From contig OY755045.1 in assembly GCA_963576565.1 (NCBI GenBank), positions 1,527,477-1,591,476 of the forward strand: DNA of 64,000 nucleotides. The letters run 5' to 3'. The stretch is from Aspidapion aeneum (lineage: Eukaryota; Arthropoda; Insecta; Coleoptera; Brentidae). A program made the translations under genes and the position numbers. The notes under the pieces were generated by a model, which was given only the letters and a program-made list of their open reading frames with translations, did no database searches and had not been told where the DNA came from. This document shows positions 1 to 11,242 of the stretch, piece after piece; position 1 is the first letter of the stretch; each line of letters opens with the position of its first letter.

Positions 1-357
1 GGATCTATTTATTTTTTTTTATGAACAATTTTTAAAAAGCATTTTTCGAAAAACAAGTTTATATAGTTTTTTCGAAAAACGAAAATTTTAATTACTTTTT
101 TCTTTAAATAAAATAAAACACTTTCCATACTTACTCTAAATTCAATATGTTCCTCGAAATCACAAAAATTAAATTTAACATACAGAAACTGAGAGATATA
201 AATCTCATTTTTATAGAGCTAAAGGCAAAAATGTTATTATCTCGGGGATGAAAACTTTGAAGTTTGTTTTAGATTCGGTCCTTTGCTTGTATAATAGAAA
301 TCGGGAATTCTATTAGAGTATGAAAAAACTTAAATTTTCCAAGAGTATCTAACTATC
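1..357. other. AT-rich flank, no gene seen
   Basis: This AT-rich sequence precedes the mariner element. I see no coding signal or repeat shared with the rest of the window. Confidence 0.5.
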
Positions 358-1548
358 TACGGATGGGATGAAAAGTTTCCGACCTAGCCTATAGCAGGCC
401 CGATTTATTTTGAAAGTTTATACAGTGTGTCTATTTTAAAAGATGGAAGAAGAACGAGATAAGAGCCGTGATAAAATATTTTTATATCAAAGGGTTATCG
501 CCGACGGAAATAAAAGCTGAACTAGATACTTCACTAAGGGAATCTGCTCCTTTCCATACCACAGTTAAAACCTGGCTATCGGACTTTAAACGTGGTCGTA
601 CTAGCACTGATGATGTTCCGCGTTCTGGCAGGCCAAAAACGGCAACTTCTGAAGAAATGGTGCAAAGTAATTCTAAAAGATCGCAGATTAAGACTGGAAG
701 AGGTAGCTGAGGCTGTGGGCATATTAAAAGAGCGAGTTCACCATATTTTATGTGAAGTTTTAGTTATGAGAAAGCTATCCGCCCTATGGGTGCCGCGTTT
801 GCTCACGCCAGATCAAAAGGTCGTGCGTCTAACCACTTCAGAGGACAATTTGGCATTGTTTAGACGTGATTCAGGGGACTTTTTGCGTATATTTATTACG
901 GGTGATGAAGCATGGGTTCACCATTATACCTCTGAAACTAAGCAACAGTCCAAACAATGGACGGCAAAGGACGAACCAGTTCCAAAGAAGGCAAAGGCAG
1001 TACCGTCTGCTGGAAAAGTTATGGCAACGGTCTTTTGGGACGCTAAAGGGATACTCCTTATAGATTATCTCGAAAAAGGAAGAACAATAAATTTAGCGTA
1101 CTACAGCGACTTACTGGACCAGCTCAAGCAGAATATAAGCGAAAAACGCCCTAGTTTGGCAAAAAAGAATATTCTGTTTCATCAGGACAATTCACCTCGC
1201 CACAAGTCCGCTCTTGTAATGGCTAAAATCCATCAGCTAGGCTTTGAACTGTTAAACCATCCACCTTATTCGCCAGACGTAGCCCCGTCAGACTTTATAT
1301 GTTTTCAAACCAAAAAAAATTTCTTGCTGGAAAAAAAAATTCTTCAGATTTAGAAGTCATCGCAGCTACAAACGCCTATTTTGACGAGTTGGATAAATCA
1401 GACTTCAGTAATGCCATCAAATCAGTTAAACATCGTTGGGCCAAATGTATTACCTTACAAGGGGACTATGTAGAAAAATAAATTATTATTTACTCACTAT
1501 GGTGTTGCGTTCTATGTTAGGGTGGAAACTTTTCATCCCATCTTTCTA
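358..1548 (+). mobile_element. mariner-family DNA transposon, degraded
   Basis: This is an element of about 1.19 kb bounded by matched terminal inverted repeats. The left end at about 363-385 reads GATGGGATGAAAAGTTTCC, and its reverse complement lies at about 1523-1542. TA dinucleotides sit just outside at 358-359 and 1547-1548, as expected for mariner target sites. The outermost few bases differ between the ends by a 2-nt length change, so one end has decayed. The length is near that of complete mariners (about 1.3 kb), and the element carries a broken transposase. It is a nearly full-length but dead copy. Confidence 0.9.
443..1481 (+). pseudogene. mariner transposase, DD34D type, frameshifted
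   Basis: This encoded the transposase that binds the inverted repeats and performs cut-and-paste transposition in the nucleus. The start at 443 (ATGGAAGAAG) is out of frame with the helix-turn-helix region that follows at 468-710 (KGLSPTEIKAELD, then the linker RSGRPKTATSEEM). The catalytic part continues at about 700-1350 in another frame. Catalytic aspartates are visible in FITGDEAWVHH, FHQDNSPRHKS and YSPDVAPSDF. The second and third are separated by 34 residues, which is the mariner DD34D signature. The C-terminus, ending GDYVEK at 1481, is in a third frame. At least three frameshifts make it non-functional. The C-terminal wording resembles mellifera-type mariners, but I have not tested the subfamily. 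Confidence 0.92.
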
Positions 1549-1734
1549 TTCTCTTTTTCAATTCAATCAAATACGTTTTGAAAGGCTTAGGTTTGGTCTT
1601 TGTTTAAAACTTGTAAACAGCATTTCGGACAGCCATTGTCTTTATTTATTTTGAACACGACGTTTCAGTTAGTAATGTATCTCTAACCGTTTTCAAGTGG
1701 AAACTAAACAATCCAATCAATGGCGTATATAGAA

Positions 1735-1812
1735 AAAAGTTTCGGGGTGCGCCCGAGACAGTTTTAGAGGGGGGCGAGACCCCCAGCCATGGGGCCGTAT
1801 TTTATGCTATTT
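1735..1812 (+). repeat. GC-rich MITE fragment
   Basis: A short GC-rich stretch with GGTGCGCCC followed by GGGGGGCGAGACCCC and GGGGCCGTATTT. It resembles the left part of the MITE-like block at 40003-40150 (GCGCACCCAGG, GGGGGGAGGCGAGACCCC, GCCGTATTTC). No second end or target duplication is visible. Confidence 0.4.
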
Positions 1813-2137
1813 TATGTTTGTAATCATGAAATATGTGACAAAGCTTTTTTTTTTTTAATATTAAATAAATTGATAATATTACCCATCCAGTTAAATCTAA
1901 AACAGACTTTTAAACTACCACATCGATCGTTTTAAAATCTTTAATGGAAAAATTGCTATTAAATTATAAATACAAATATAAATAAATGGTAAGACAAAAT
2001 ATACAAAACTGATTAATCAAAAAAAAGAGGAATTAAGGGAAACCCTATATTTTAAAGTAATAAAAATAGTAAATTTAAAAAAAAAATTATTACACTGCGC
2101 AGTTTAAAATCCTGTATACGCAACTTTATTACTCTCG

Positions 2138-2858
2138 TAAAGAAGCAAGAAGAAGCTGGAAAGAAGCAAGAAGAAGCTGAAGAAAGAAGAAAGAAGCAAG
2201 AAGGAGAAAGAAGAAGAAAGAAGAAGAAAGAAGAAGAAAGAAGAAGAAAGAAGAAGAAAGAAGAAGAAAGAAGAAGAAAGAAGAAGAAAGAAGAAGAAAG
2301 AAGAAGAAAGAAGAAGAAAGAAGAAGAAAGAAGAAAGAAAGAAGAAGAAAGAAGAAGAAAGAAGAAGAAAGAAGAAGAAAGAAGAAGAAAGAAGAAGAAA
2401 GAAGAAGAAAGAAGAAGAAAGAAGAAGAAAGAGAAGAAAGAAGAAGAAAGAAGAAGAAAGAAGAAGAAAGAAGAAGAAAGAAGAAGAAAGAAGAAGAAAG
2501 AAGAAGAAAGAAGAAGAAAGAAGAAGAAAGAAGAAGAAAGAAGAAGAAAGAAGAAGAAAGAAGAAGAAAGAAGAAGAAAGAAGAAGAAAGAAGAAGAAAG
2601 AAGAAGAAAGAAGAAGAAAGAAGAAGAAAGAAGAAGAAAGAAGAAGAAAGAAGAAGAAAGAAGAAGAAAGAAGAAGAAAGAAGAAGAAAGAAGAAGAAAG
2701 AAGAAGAAAGAAGAAGAAAGAAGAAGAAAGAAGAAGAAGGAAGAAGAAAGAAGAAGAAAGAGAAGAAAGAAGAAGAAAGAAGAAGAAAGAAGAAGAAAGA
2801 AGCATGAAGAAGCATGAAGAAGCAAGAAGAAAGAAGCAAGAAGAAGCTGGAAAACACC
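2138..2858. repeat. 10-bp purine tandem array (AAGAAGAAAG)n
   Basis: About 720 bp of almost pure AG on the plus strand. The core at 2206-2800 repeats the 10-mer AAGAAGAAAG, with phase slips near 2331, 2431 and 2761. The edges contain longer variants including GAAGCAAGAAGAAGCTGGAAA, and the right edge has a repeated GCTGGAAAACACCGTCGAAG unit. Because the strand is purine-only, all three minus frames stay open and read as runs of Phe, Leu and Ser. These ORFs of 233-281 codons are artefacts, not genes. Confidence 0.95.
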
Positions 2859-3069
2859 GTCGAAGAAGCTGGAAAACACCGTCGAAGATTCCTTCACTGT
2901 CAGATCCAGGTAGGTGCCACGGACTGTAACTACAATATTTGGGAAAGTTGCCTATAGTATTTACAGTCCACTAAGATAATCGAGGAAATATAATTTTCAC
3001 TCGAAAATCTTTTTTTTACTATAAATTATTATTTTATCTAGATTTTTTTTGCATATATAAATTTTAAGA

Positions 3070-4267
3070 GTAAAATAAAGTAGAGAGCGAACATAAAGAC
3101 ATGGAGGCGGAAGAACAAGCTGGTTTCAGGGCGGGTAGATCGACTTCAGATCATCTCTTTTGTATAACCCAAGTTATTGAAAAGAAAATGCATACGGACA
3201 AGAGCTGCATCTGCTTTACGTGGATTTGCAGAAGGCATATGATAGTATACCACTAAATCTACTTTGGAAAGCGTGGAAAACACAAACATAAGCGTACAAC
3301 TAATTAAGGCCATCAAGAGTTATACCGCAATAGTAAGGCAAAAGTTAAAATAAAAGCAAAACTAACCAAAGGCTTGCAAGTAAATAAAGGTCTTAAACAA
3401 GGTATCTGTATATACTTGGAACAAGTCCTTAAAGTATGGAAGAGAAAATGCCAAAACATGGGAATTCCGTGGACGAAACCACCTTGTAAACTTTATGTTT
3501 CGCCGATGATCAGATAGTAGTGGCTCAGGATTATGACGACCTCGAATATATGACACGAAAACTAATAGAAGAGTACAATAAGTGGGGACTAGAGGTTAAT
3601 CTCAATAAGACAGAGTATATGTGTATCTGTGGAATGAAACTGAATCTAATCTTAAATATCGGGCAGCGAATTCAGTCCTGTGATGAGTATAAATACTTAG
3701 GTCTAAAAATTACAGCTGACGGAACTAGACAAAGCTATAAAAGATCGAAACGTACAAGGAAGAAAAGAAAGAAAAGCAATAACTTTATTAAATGGAATAA
3801 TTTGTGACCAAAGTATATCAAAACATAACAAAAAGCTTATATATAACACCATTGTAAAAAGTATTATTACATACGGCTCAGAAGTATGACCAATCAAGGA
3901 TAGAACAGAAAAAATGCTTTCCGCTACGGAGATGGACTATTGGAGAAGAGCAGCAGGGAAATCAAAAAGAGAAAGAGTTACAAAGAATAAGAGAAATTAT
4001 GACAGTGGGTGAACGTACTTTAGTGGATGATATAAGAACAAAACAACTGGTGTGGTACGGACATGTACAAAGAATGAAGGATGAAAGACTACCTAAACAA
4101 ATACTACAATGGAAACCAACTGGCCGAAGAAAACGAGGACGGCCAAGGAGAAGCTGGAGAGAAGGAATAGACAGTGAAATAAGAATAAGAGGCCTAGATG
4201 ATGAATTATGGGCAAACAGAAACGAGTGGAGATTGGGTATCGGAAGACATAGAATGTTGTGAAACCG

Positions 4268-4270
<3 letters not shown>
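3070..4270 (+). pseudogene. RTE-like LINE reverse transcriptase, 3' part (copy A)
   Basis: This is a remnant of a non-LTR retrotransposon reverse transcriptase. The homology starts about 3070, at the segment encoding EEQAGFRAGRSTSDH, and runs to the stop just after RLGIGR at 4262. Later blocks are the DDLEYMTRKLIEEYNKWG region (3538-3807) and the C-terminal VWYGHVQRM, GRRKRGRPRRSW and GLDDELW blocks (3999-4262). Several small deletions and frameshifts separate them. For example, the segment equivalent to FADDQIVV reads through a shift near 3500. The copy is 5' truncated and lies next to a (TA)n tract. It is collinear with the copies on the minus strand at 15.8-17.2 kb and 55.8-56.5 kb. The clade call rests on C-terminal motifs common in arthropod RTE-type elements. 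Confidence 0.85.

Positions 4271-4318
<48 letters not shown>
4271..4318. repeat. (TA)n tract at the 3' end of RTE-like copy A
   Basis: A TA dinucleotide run that starts 8 bp after the LINE stop codon, after GAAACCGATAAA. The same junction is found at the 3' ends of the two sister copies, so it is probably part of the element's tail and not a chance neighbour. Confidence 0.85.
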
Positions 4319-4320
<2 letters not shown>

Positions 4321-4727
4321 GATATAATTTTAAGAGTAGAACTTTCCATTTTAGTAACTGTCTGATGATGGTTTGAATAAACTTTCCAGGATTTTTAACG
4401 GTCAGGAATTATATTGAAAAAACAAATCAATTTTAACCTTTTTATCCCCCCCTCCCCGAAATGTATTCTTGGTTATGGCCTTGCTTAGAAGACAACTGGA
4501 AAACAGCTACTCTAAAAAGTTTTAAGTGTTTTTCTTGAAGACAACGTGCGACTTTAAGCTGGAAACTATTTGAATACTTAAAACTGTTATTTTTATACGG
4601 TTGCGTGAGATTTTGTTATCTTGCCCGTGGCTTTTCCAAATGTTTGCATTTGAATCGGAATATCCATAGAAAGCGGGAATTTATAAAATCTTAATAAAAT
4701 CGTATTAACAAACGAAAATTTTAGTAA

Positions 4728-5035
4728 CTGATTTGAATTTAAAAATCAAAGATTTCGTGGCTAATCGGGTAAAAAAAGTTTTTGTTTCTCTCATATTTTT
4801 CCGTGGGTAGCTTGAAAGATTAACCTCACGGGGGTCCAAGATCTAATGGACACCTAATAAGTGTTGACAGTTAACTGTTTCGTCCTTATGGGACTCCTCA
4901 GAACACTGCTTGGTCAATGTGACACTCTTGCCAAGTTAATTAAACGGTTTTGTAACTAATCCTATGTAAATAGTGAGACAACTCTCGCAAGAAGCGCCAT
5001 CTACCGAGATACGAGAGAAAATAAACTGCTATACT
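4728..5035 (+). repeat. interspersed repeat family A, copy 1
   Basis: A repeat containing GTGGCTAATCGGGTAAAAA, CCGTGGGTAGCTTGAAAG, GGGGTCCAAGATCTAATGG and CGCCATCTACCGAGATACG. Related copies are at 12561-13080, 15536-15640 and 46083-46525 (minus), with a divergent one at 40288-40450. I do not recognise the family, and no coding capacity is seen. Confidence 0.8.
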
Positions 5036-6270
5036 GTGGCCAATTAAAATGCGTTGGGTGACATTTTGTGACACTGTGAATAGAACAATAACACTGTGCC
5101 AATTTGTGACACAAAAAAAACCACTGAGTAATTAGACAAATATCTGGAAGCAGAACTGTATTTTTCAGCTAGGTAAAACATTGATATGCCCGGTAACTTT
5201 TATACAGTGGAGACGGGGGGGTTCAAAAATAAGAAAATTTTAAGCGCCACAGTGTTTTAATATCAATGTTTTACAAAGATCTTATTTAAAATACAGTTCA
5301 ACCCAAACGTTGTAGCCAAACAATGAAACTCTACTTACTTCCGAGGCTTCCAGAGTATTTGTGTAATTAAAAAACTAAAAAAAATTGACTAATAAACAAA
5401 ATAAGATTTCAAAAGGTTCCTAAATGAATCAAAATGACACAAATAGAAAGTACTTTATAGGTAGATGCACATTTCCAACAGGTCACAGTGTACCTACATT
5501 TGAGTCAGTAGTGTAAAACTCACTTATCTAAATGATTGTAAAAAAAAAACATACTTCCAAAATTATTCCGTCATAGGGGAGATCTGGACCAAATATCTGC
5601 TGTCATCATTCTACGTTGGGTAGAATGAGACAGACAGCAACCCAGTCCGAGATCTACCCCATGAGGTAAAGTGATGTAAGGAAACCGCTAAAGAAATATA
5701 ACCTCATCTCTCTTTTGTCTCCGCAAAGTTGGTTCACTGGATTGTACAAATAATACAAAAATTTAGTGCATCTTGTTTATTATACTGGTAAACCAAATAA
5801 AAATACCAAACATGATAGGGCCAAAATAGCAAGGCACTTAAAACTTGACAGGAAAGTTATCCTAAATAAATGAAAACAAGTCAATGTAGTAAATATGCCG
5901 CAAAATACTGGTCATGACGTCATACCGTTACCTTGAGTTTACAAGCAATGTTGAAATTATACTGTGAAAAATTATATATGAAAAGATTACGTCTAAATTA
6001 TATTAAAAATTTATATGAAAAGATTATGTCTAAATTATATTGAAGATTTATGTGAAAGACTATATCTGAAGCTTGCTCCTACCTTGGTCTTTGATTATTT
6101 AATAGTTATTGTTGTTTTATTAAACCTCAAGTGTTGACATTTCCTCACTACTGTTGCACCAGGTCCCCTGTTCTGTCCGCGCCTCCCCTGCTGAATTTAT
6201 ATAATATAAAAATAGGATTTTGTTTATTCTTTTAGTCCTGGTTTTTATTCCTCGTTTATCTCCCATTTAC
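5036..6270. other. no gene recognised
   Basis: AT-rich sequence without a persuasive reading frame. A short direct repeat around TATATGAAAAGATTA and TCTAAATTATATT occurs twice near 5970-6050. Nothing else was identified. Confidence 0.4.
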
Positions 6271-6721
6271 AAAAGTGCATAACTCGTATTTATTTTATCC
6301 TCTCCTTATCAAATTAATAAAGATATCAAAGTGGGCCAATATCCTCGAAAATAAACATAAGCGAATGAAATGTTCATCTAAATGTTTCCTTCCTGTTACT
6401 GAAACCATTTGTGATGCAGCAACGCCGCCATTCCCCAGCAGAACAGCTGTTTATCTCCGTGAACGTCAAAGAAAATTACAAAATTTTACAGATAAACAAA
6501 ACAATCAAAAGTTTTAATGTGATCTTAAATTCCAATTACGATGTCCAGATAATGCGATGTGCGTAGTGTCCACAGTAATTCGATGGAATGTCTCCTTTAT
6601 AAGGTAACTTTTTGGACACTATATAACCTCCAAACCTAGCTCTATAAAATACCCTTATTATTTACCTAAATAAACAAATATGTAACGTGGCCTTAAACGT
6701 AAAAATGACACGTTACAATAC

Positions 6722-6790
6722 ATATCAATCAATGAAAAAATACGACAGCTCTTCTGCCTTTCAGGCCAGATCAACGCTGACTGCTAAAAA
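6722..6790 (+). repeat. family A fragment
   Basis: A short block with ATCAATCAATGAAAA, ACGACAGCTCTTCTGCC and TTTCAGGCCAGATCAACGC. It matches the internal part of family A at 12880-12975 and, on the minus strand, 46155-46255. The rest of the unit is missing here. Confidence 0.6.
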
Positions 6791-6802
6791 TTTATTCGCC
6801 AC

Positions 6803-7150
6803 GTGCACCAGAAAAAATTGAAATATGTAAGGTACGTTTTAAAAAAGCCAAGGGCAAAAAAGCTACTAAACTTTCAAAGCCCATTATTTACAATAAAGCA
6901 GGAAAAATACAATTTAGCGAAAAAAACTTTAAAATTGGATGAAGTTCAGGCAAGACGCTCTAGGGCTGCCTGGCAACACACTATTTTCCATAAAATTGAG
7001 TCTAAGGCACTAGACGGAGGTCGTAGATTAGTTTCTAAGCTGATTAGGACCAGGATACGCTTTCCCCAAAGTATATTGTGGAGGTTTTTTATCAAGAAAA
7101 ATTTAACAAGGTTTTATCTTTACTTTTTACGTAAATCAAAAAATATTTAA
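6803..7150 (+). CDS. unrecognised basic ORF, probably not a real gene
   Basis: An open frame of 115 codons, very rich in Lys and Arg, starting MHQKKLKYVRY and including RSRAAWQHTIFHKIE. A second overlapping frame in the first half (SPRAPEKIEICKVRF) looks equally protein-like, which suggests decay of one older gene. It directly follows the family A fragment. I recognise no domain. It could be a transposon remnant or chance. Confidence 0.2.
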   Translation: MHQKKLKYVRYVLKKPRAKKLLNFQSPLFTIKQEKYNLAKKTLKLDEVQARRSRAAWQHTIFHKIESKALDGGRRLVSKLIRTRIRFPQSILWRFFIKKNLTRFYLYFLRKSKNI

Positions 7151-7535
7151 AAAATAGGTAAAACCTATTTTTTCATTCAACGAGTAAAACGACAGCGAAC
7201 CGGGGTTGGATGAGCTCAAACAAACTGGCCCTGGCAATTTTTTTTTATTCGGCCCTCGCTTCGGCACAAAAATTTTGAGGCAAAGAAAACGAAGCCATAT
7301 TGTGTTATTTTTGTTTTTGATATTATCGAGGTTTTGTTATGACATAACATGCTAATTTTAAAGGATGTAATTTGCATTTTGAGAAAAAAAAACTTCATAT
7401 AAACATATGTATGCATGTCCTAAACATCGTAACTTGTGAGACACAAGGTGTTTAAAGACTTTCAGAAAATCTCCTTTTTCTACGACCGTGCATATATACC
7501 CACTTTCCCGCACGCATTTTAGTTTTGAAAGCATC

Positions 7536-7561
7536 ACTTTCCCGCACTAGTGCGGGAAAGT
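7536..7561. repeat. perfect 26-bp palindrome upstream of the recombinase
   Basis: Two inverted copies of ACTTTCCCGCACT meet at the centre. It lies about 310 bp before the recombinase start. Its half-site reappears at 7502 and 9176, so it may be a recombinase binding or crossover site. Confidence 0.75.
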
Positions 7562-7873
7562 AAAACTATGCCAATTTTGGAGTTATTCTATAGGTTTATA
7601 CCTCAAAAGTCGTAACTATCGACTTGGTACAGTGTAGGGAATTTAGCAAATAGGCAATCTGATGAATTATAGCTCATTTCAAGTTTTTTATTCAATTAAA
7701 AAAAAAAAACAGAATAATGGATTTTTTAAATATTTCTGCATACCCCCCGTATAGTCATGTCATACAACAACTATCAAGCCAAGCTGTGACAGGTGCTTGG
7801 TCCAGTTTGCTATGGCAACCAAGTTATGTTATTGTTACTCAAACGTCAAAGCTAGTCAAAGAGCGTCTCTGAA

Positions 7874-9009
7874 GTGACAGAACTGCCTTTTATTTTGAAT
7901 AAAATGGATTTTTCAATGGACTGTTCCGAAGATGAACTTCGGGAGTGCATTTTGCAGGCTGCTGAAGATGTGAATGGTGAGCTGCTACCTGCCAAATCGA
8001 GACAAAGGTACGAAAAACAGTACAATCATTTCGTGACATGGTGTAAGGAAAGGGGTGAGAATCTACAAAGAAGAAGTCTTCTTGGCATACTTCCTAGACT
8101 TGAGCAAGGTCTTGAAATCGAATACCTTATGGTCACGCTATTCCATGGTGAAAAGCTTGGTTAAAATTAAGCAAAATCTGGACATAAGCAGATTCCACAA
8201 GCTCGCGGTTTATGTTAGCTCCTGATGAAATTTATTTGATGATTAAAGTGAGTACCATTTTTGCTTTGGCTGGTGCTCTCCGCAGGGCGGAGCTTTTAAA
8301 TATCACTCTGGATGACATACAGGATAAAGGAAGTCTGATCATTGTTAAGATCTCCGACACTAAAAATCATTCCTCAAGATCCTTCGTTTTATCCGAAGAA
8401 ATAAATAATGGATCTTTTTTGATGCTGTATAGAAAGTACGCAAATTTGAGACCTCCTACTACTCCGCACCGCCGGTTTTTCATTTATTATAAAAAAGGAA
8501 AATGTTCCAATCAGTGTGTAGGAGTGAACACTTTTGGAAAGATGCCATCAGAGATCGCTGCATATTTGCGCCTACCTAACCCAGAACGTTATACCGGCCA
8601 TAGCTTCAAACGTTCTTCAGCAGCATTCCTAGCAGATTGAGGTGAAGGCATAACAAACATAAAACGCCTTGGTGGGTGGAAGTCCACTGCTGTCGCTGAG
8701 GGGTATTTGGAAGATTCCGAGAAACAGAAAGAGAACATCTCGAGTAAGATTCTTTCATCTACCTATGACCTGCAATCGTTGCCAGCACCGTCATCGTCAA
8801 CTGTAAGTGACCTGCAACTGCTGCCGTCAACGTCCACTGGAAGAGTCCTGCAGACCCAGACGCCATCTTTGCGCACTTTCGATTCTACAAGCGGCCACCA
8901 GATGCGAGAATTACCACCATCGAACTCCACTACACCGGCAATTCTGAATAATCTTCAAACTGCAACAAATTGTGTTTTCAATATCACTATTACCAATAAT
9001 AATAATTAG
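7874..9009 (+). pseudogene. Crypton-type tyrosine recombinase, broken
   Basis: The enzyme would cut and rejoin DNA through a catalytic tyrosine. The N-terminal part (7874-8164) has a core-binding-like segment (SRQRYEKQYNHFVTWC). A frameshift follows at about 8100, since LWSRYSMVKS is readable in the next frame, and there is a loss before 8212. The catalytic domain (8212-8640) has the first arginine in AGALRRAELL and the His box TGHSFKRSSAAFLAD. The position usually occupied by the second arginine reads Lys here. An in-frame TGA at 8638-8640 then interrupts it. The frame resumes with GGWKSTAVAEGYLEDS, which contains the likely nucleophile tyrosine. The tail to 9009 is Ser/Thr/Pro-rich. Two or more breaks make it inactive. 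Family assignment to insect Cryptons is confident in kind but was not checked by search. Confidence 0.88.
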
Positions 9010-9085
9010 TATTTTATTTATGTTCAAATAAAATATTTTTTCAAAAGTAAATTTGTGGTATTGTAACATCGGTCGAAGAAAAAAT

Positions 9086-9215
9086 AATGTTCCTAACTCA
9101 TGCGGAAAGTGTCTTTCCCACCCTCGACTGCTTGCCCGAACTCCGCTCCGCGTCGTTCGGGTCAACTGCAGTCGCGTGCGGGAAAGTATCACTTTCCACA
9201 CTTGTTAGGAAAATA
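9086..9215. repeat. long imperfect palindrome with GC-rich centre
   Basis: A nested hairpin of about 130 bp. Outer arms are TTCCTAAC and GTTAGGAA. Inside these are GGAAAGTG and CACTTTCC, then CGACTGC and GCAGTCG, and finally CCCGAAC and GTTCGGG around a short GC loop. It lies 77 bp after the recombinase stop and includes the shared motif at 9176-9187. It is probably the 3' end of the element or a transcription-blocking structure. Confidence 0.7.
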
Positions 9216-9219
9216 ACTA

Positions 9220-10060
9220 TTTTTATTAATATCTGTGATACTGCTCTAGATATTTTAAACGTACAAAATTTCCACATACAACATTACATACCCCCGTTAA
9301 TTAAAAGGCTGCAAGTAATTTTTTTGTGAATTTAGGTTTTTGATCTTGACGGATTTTCCATCATGTCCTATGTAATAAAATTTAAAAAAAACTTAAAAAA
9401 AAAAACAAATAGCAGTAACTGTAGTACTGCCTTGAACAATTAAAACTTTCGTGTTTTTCCGAACCACTCTTTCGTCACTTTCGCCCTTTTAACTATCAGG
9501 GGCAGAGCAGATAGGCTAATTTTTCATATGGAAACGACTTTTTTAATAATGAACTTGATGCTGCAATTTTATCTATGATCTCCTTAATTTGAATTGGACC
9601 CAATACTGGTTTTTCAATAGGTTAATCGATTTCTTAGATTTTTTATGTATTTTAGCACCAAGAATGATCTATGATGATAAGATATTGGCAAGGCCGTACC
9701 GAAGGGGGAGATCAGGGAGGTCAACCCCACCAAAATAGTCAACAAAGTGTGTAAAAGAGATTTCACAACAGCAACACAAATAAGAAAAAACTTGGACAAT
9801 ATTTTTATAACATTTTTTTAATCTCCCGATTTTTTCTTTTGGATATTGGTATTGTAAAAAAAGATATTAATAAGTTTATTATCACATTATCTCCTTGATA
9901 CATTATCCTTATTTTAATATAAAAGTAACTGTAAGAATCAATCGAGAACGCAGGCCTGGAGTTACTACATACAGATTTTTTTAATTTAAATGTTTAATGT
10001 TCTAATTAGTTTATTTGTCAAATATACAAAAATAAATATTAATAACTTGGAATAGGTACA
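9220..10060. other. no gene recognised
   Basis: AT-rich sequence. A GC-rich spot at about 9690-9735 (GGCCGTACCGAAGGGGGAG) looks like one end of a MITE, but no partner end was found. Confidence 0.35.
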
Positions 10061-10639
10061 TCGGGCCTGTGGCCCAACTGGCCCTAAATTGTACCGGCCC
10101 ACCAGGCATTTGCCCAGTTGCCCGCCTGTCCCATCCAACCCTGCAGCGAACTAAGGAAACTAAGTCCATGGTTGGACAAAAACGGTCACCGGTCTATAAG
10201 GAAGAAAGACATTTCGTCACAATTCAACCAGACCATGCTATCCGCGGAACTACTTTGGAGGCTCAATACCACCTCTGCCGCCCCCCTGAAGTCTCTACCA
10301 ACTTCCCGCGTCCTATAACCACGCTGCGTTCACTGTAGTCTACCATTACCTTTGTTAGGGTAAGACTAAAAATGCATTAAGAAAAACCGAAAATTAAATA
10401 ATAGTTAGCTTACCACTAGATTGTTAAACTGTGGTGTAAAAAAATTGACTAGTGAATGTGAGACCAAAATTAATAACAAGAATAATAACACTTTAAAATT
10501 CTGTTTGTTGGCCGTCCTTCTTTTTTCAGTTTTAGTTTTTCTTCATAAGTAAAGAGAGAGAATTTTTTTACATTAATTAAGTTATCCACCACATTCATTG
10601 TGACACAATTATACAAAAACAAACAGCAAACACGACCAT

Positions 10640-11000
10640 AACCTCCCGCTCATGCGTTTGGCGTCTTCTAAATAAATAAATGCGCCCGCAAACACGCAAA
10701 TCCGAACCCGCCCGCCCGGAATTGTACTGGAACTGCAAGTTTTGCAGCTCTATTTTTGCCTAAATTTCGCTATTTAAACCCCCGAGCAAGTGCGGAACGG
10801 GGCGAAGGAAGGGGTTCCTAGCCGAGCACAGATCTCGTTAGCCGCTCAGCTACGTTGTGTTGCAATTTAGCAGCGCAACAATGCCAATAACTTCATTTGA
10901 TCGACTGTGAAATGCGGCCTTCGGCGACGGCGCGCGGCGTCATACTCAATACACGTACGCGATTTGAAGGCCTACTATACCAACACCGGACCGAAAATAT
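10640..11000. other. CpG-rich block with promoter-like look
   Basis: Within repeat C lies a stretch unusually rich in CG for this window. It has a TATTTAAACC box near 10769-10778 followed by GC-rich sequence (GCGGAACGGGGCGAAGG) and a CGGCGACGGCGCGCGGCG run near 10922. No following ORF was found. It could be the promoter of an autonomous parent element. Confidence 0.25.
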
Positions 11001-11242
11001 ACTGCTATTCCAATAATTTTAGAAATAAAATAATTATATTAGAAAAATAGCAACGGCTGAAAAATAGTCAAATAATGTGAAAATGTTGGGGATTCTGCAG
11101 CTTTGCAGCCCGTATGCACTAGCCGCCCCTGCCGTTTGACGAATGCACTTACACAAAACTGAAACGTTGACCTTTCGCGAACCAAGTACCGGATTATACT
11201 GATATTTTCGCTAAACTGGCAACGTTGGTCTATTCTTCCATG

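Larger units (their letters stand above)
7502..9187 (+). mobile_element. Crypton-like tyrosine-recombinase element with palindromic flanks
   Basis: A broken tyrosine recombinase gene (7874-9009) lies between copies of the 12-bp motif ACTTTCCCGCAC. The motif occurs at 7502-7513 and 7536-7547, and in reverse orientation at 7550-7561 and 9176-9187. The pair at 7536-7561 forms a perfect 26-bp palindrome. The 3' copy belongs to a larger imperfect palindrome at about 9086-9215. Cryptons move by a tyrosine recombinase and usually lack classical inverted repeats. Taking these motifs as the element's recombination ends is my inference. The exact termini are not proven. Confidence 0.6.

Noticed and set aside
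2052..2897. Three long minus-strand ORFs of 233-281 codons rich in Phe, Leu and Ser
   Set aside because: They are translations of a polypurine tandem array; all three frames are open for the same reason.
10069..10338. An 89-codon plus-strand ORF
   Set aside because: Its second half lies in repeat C, whose other copy at 30820 does not keep the frame, and no domain is visible.
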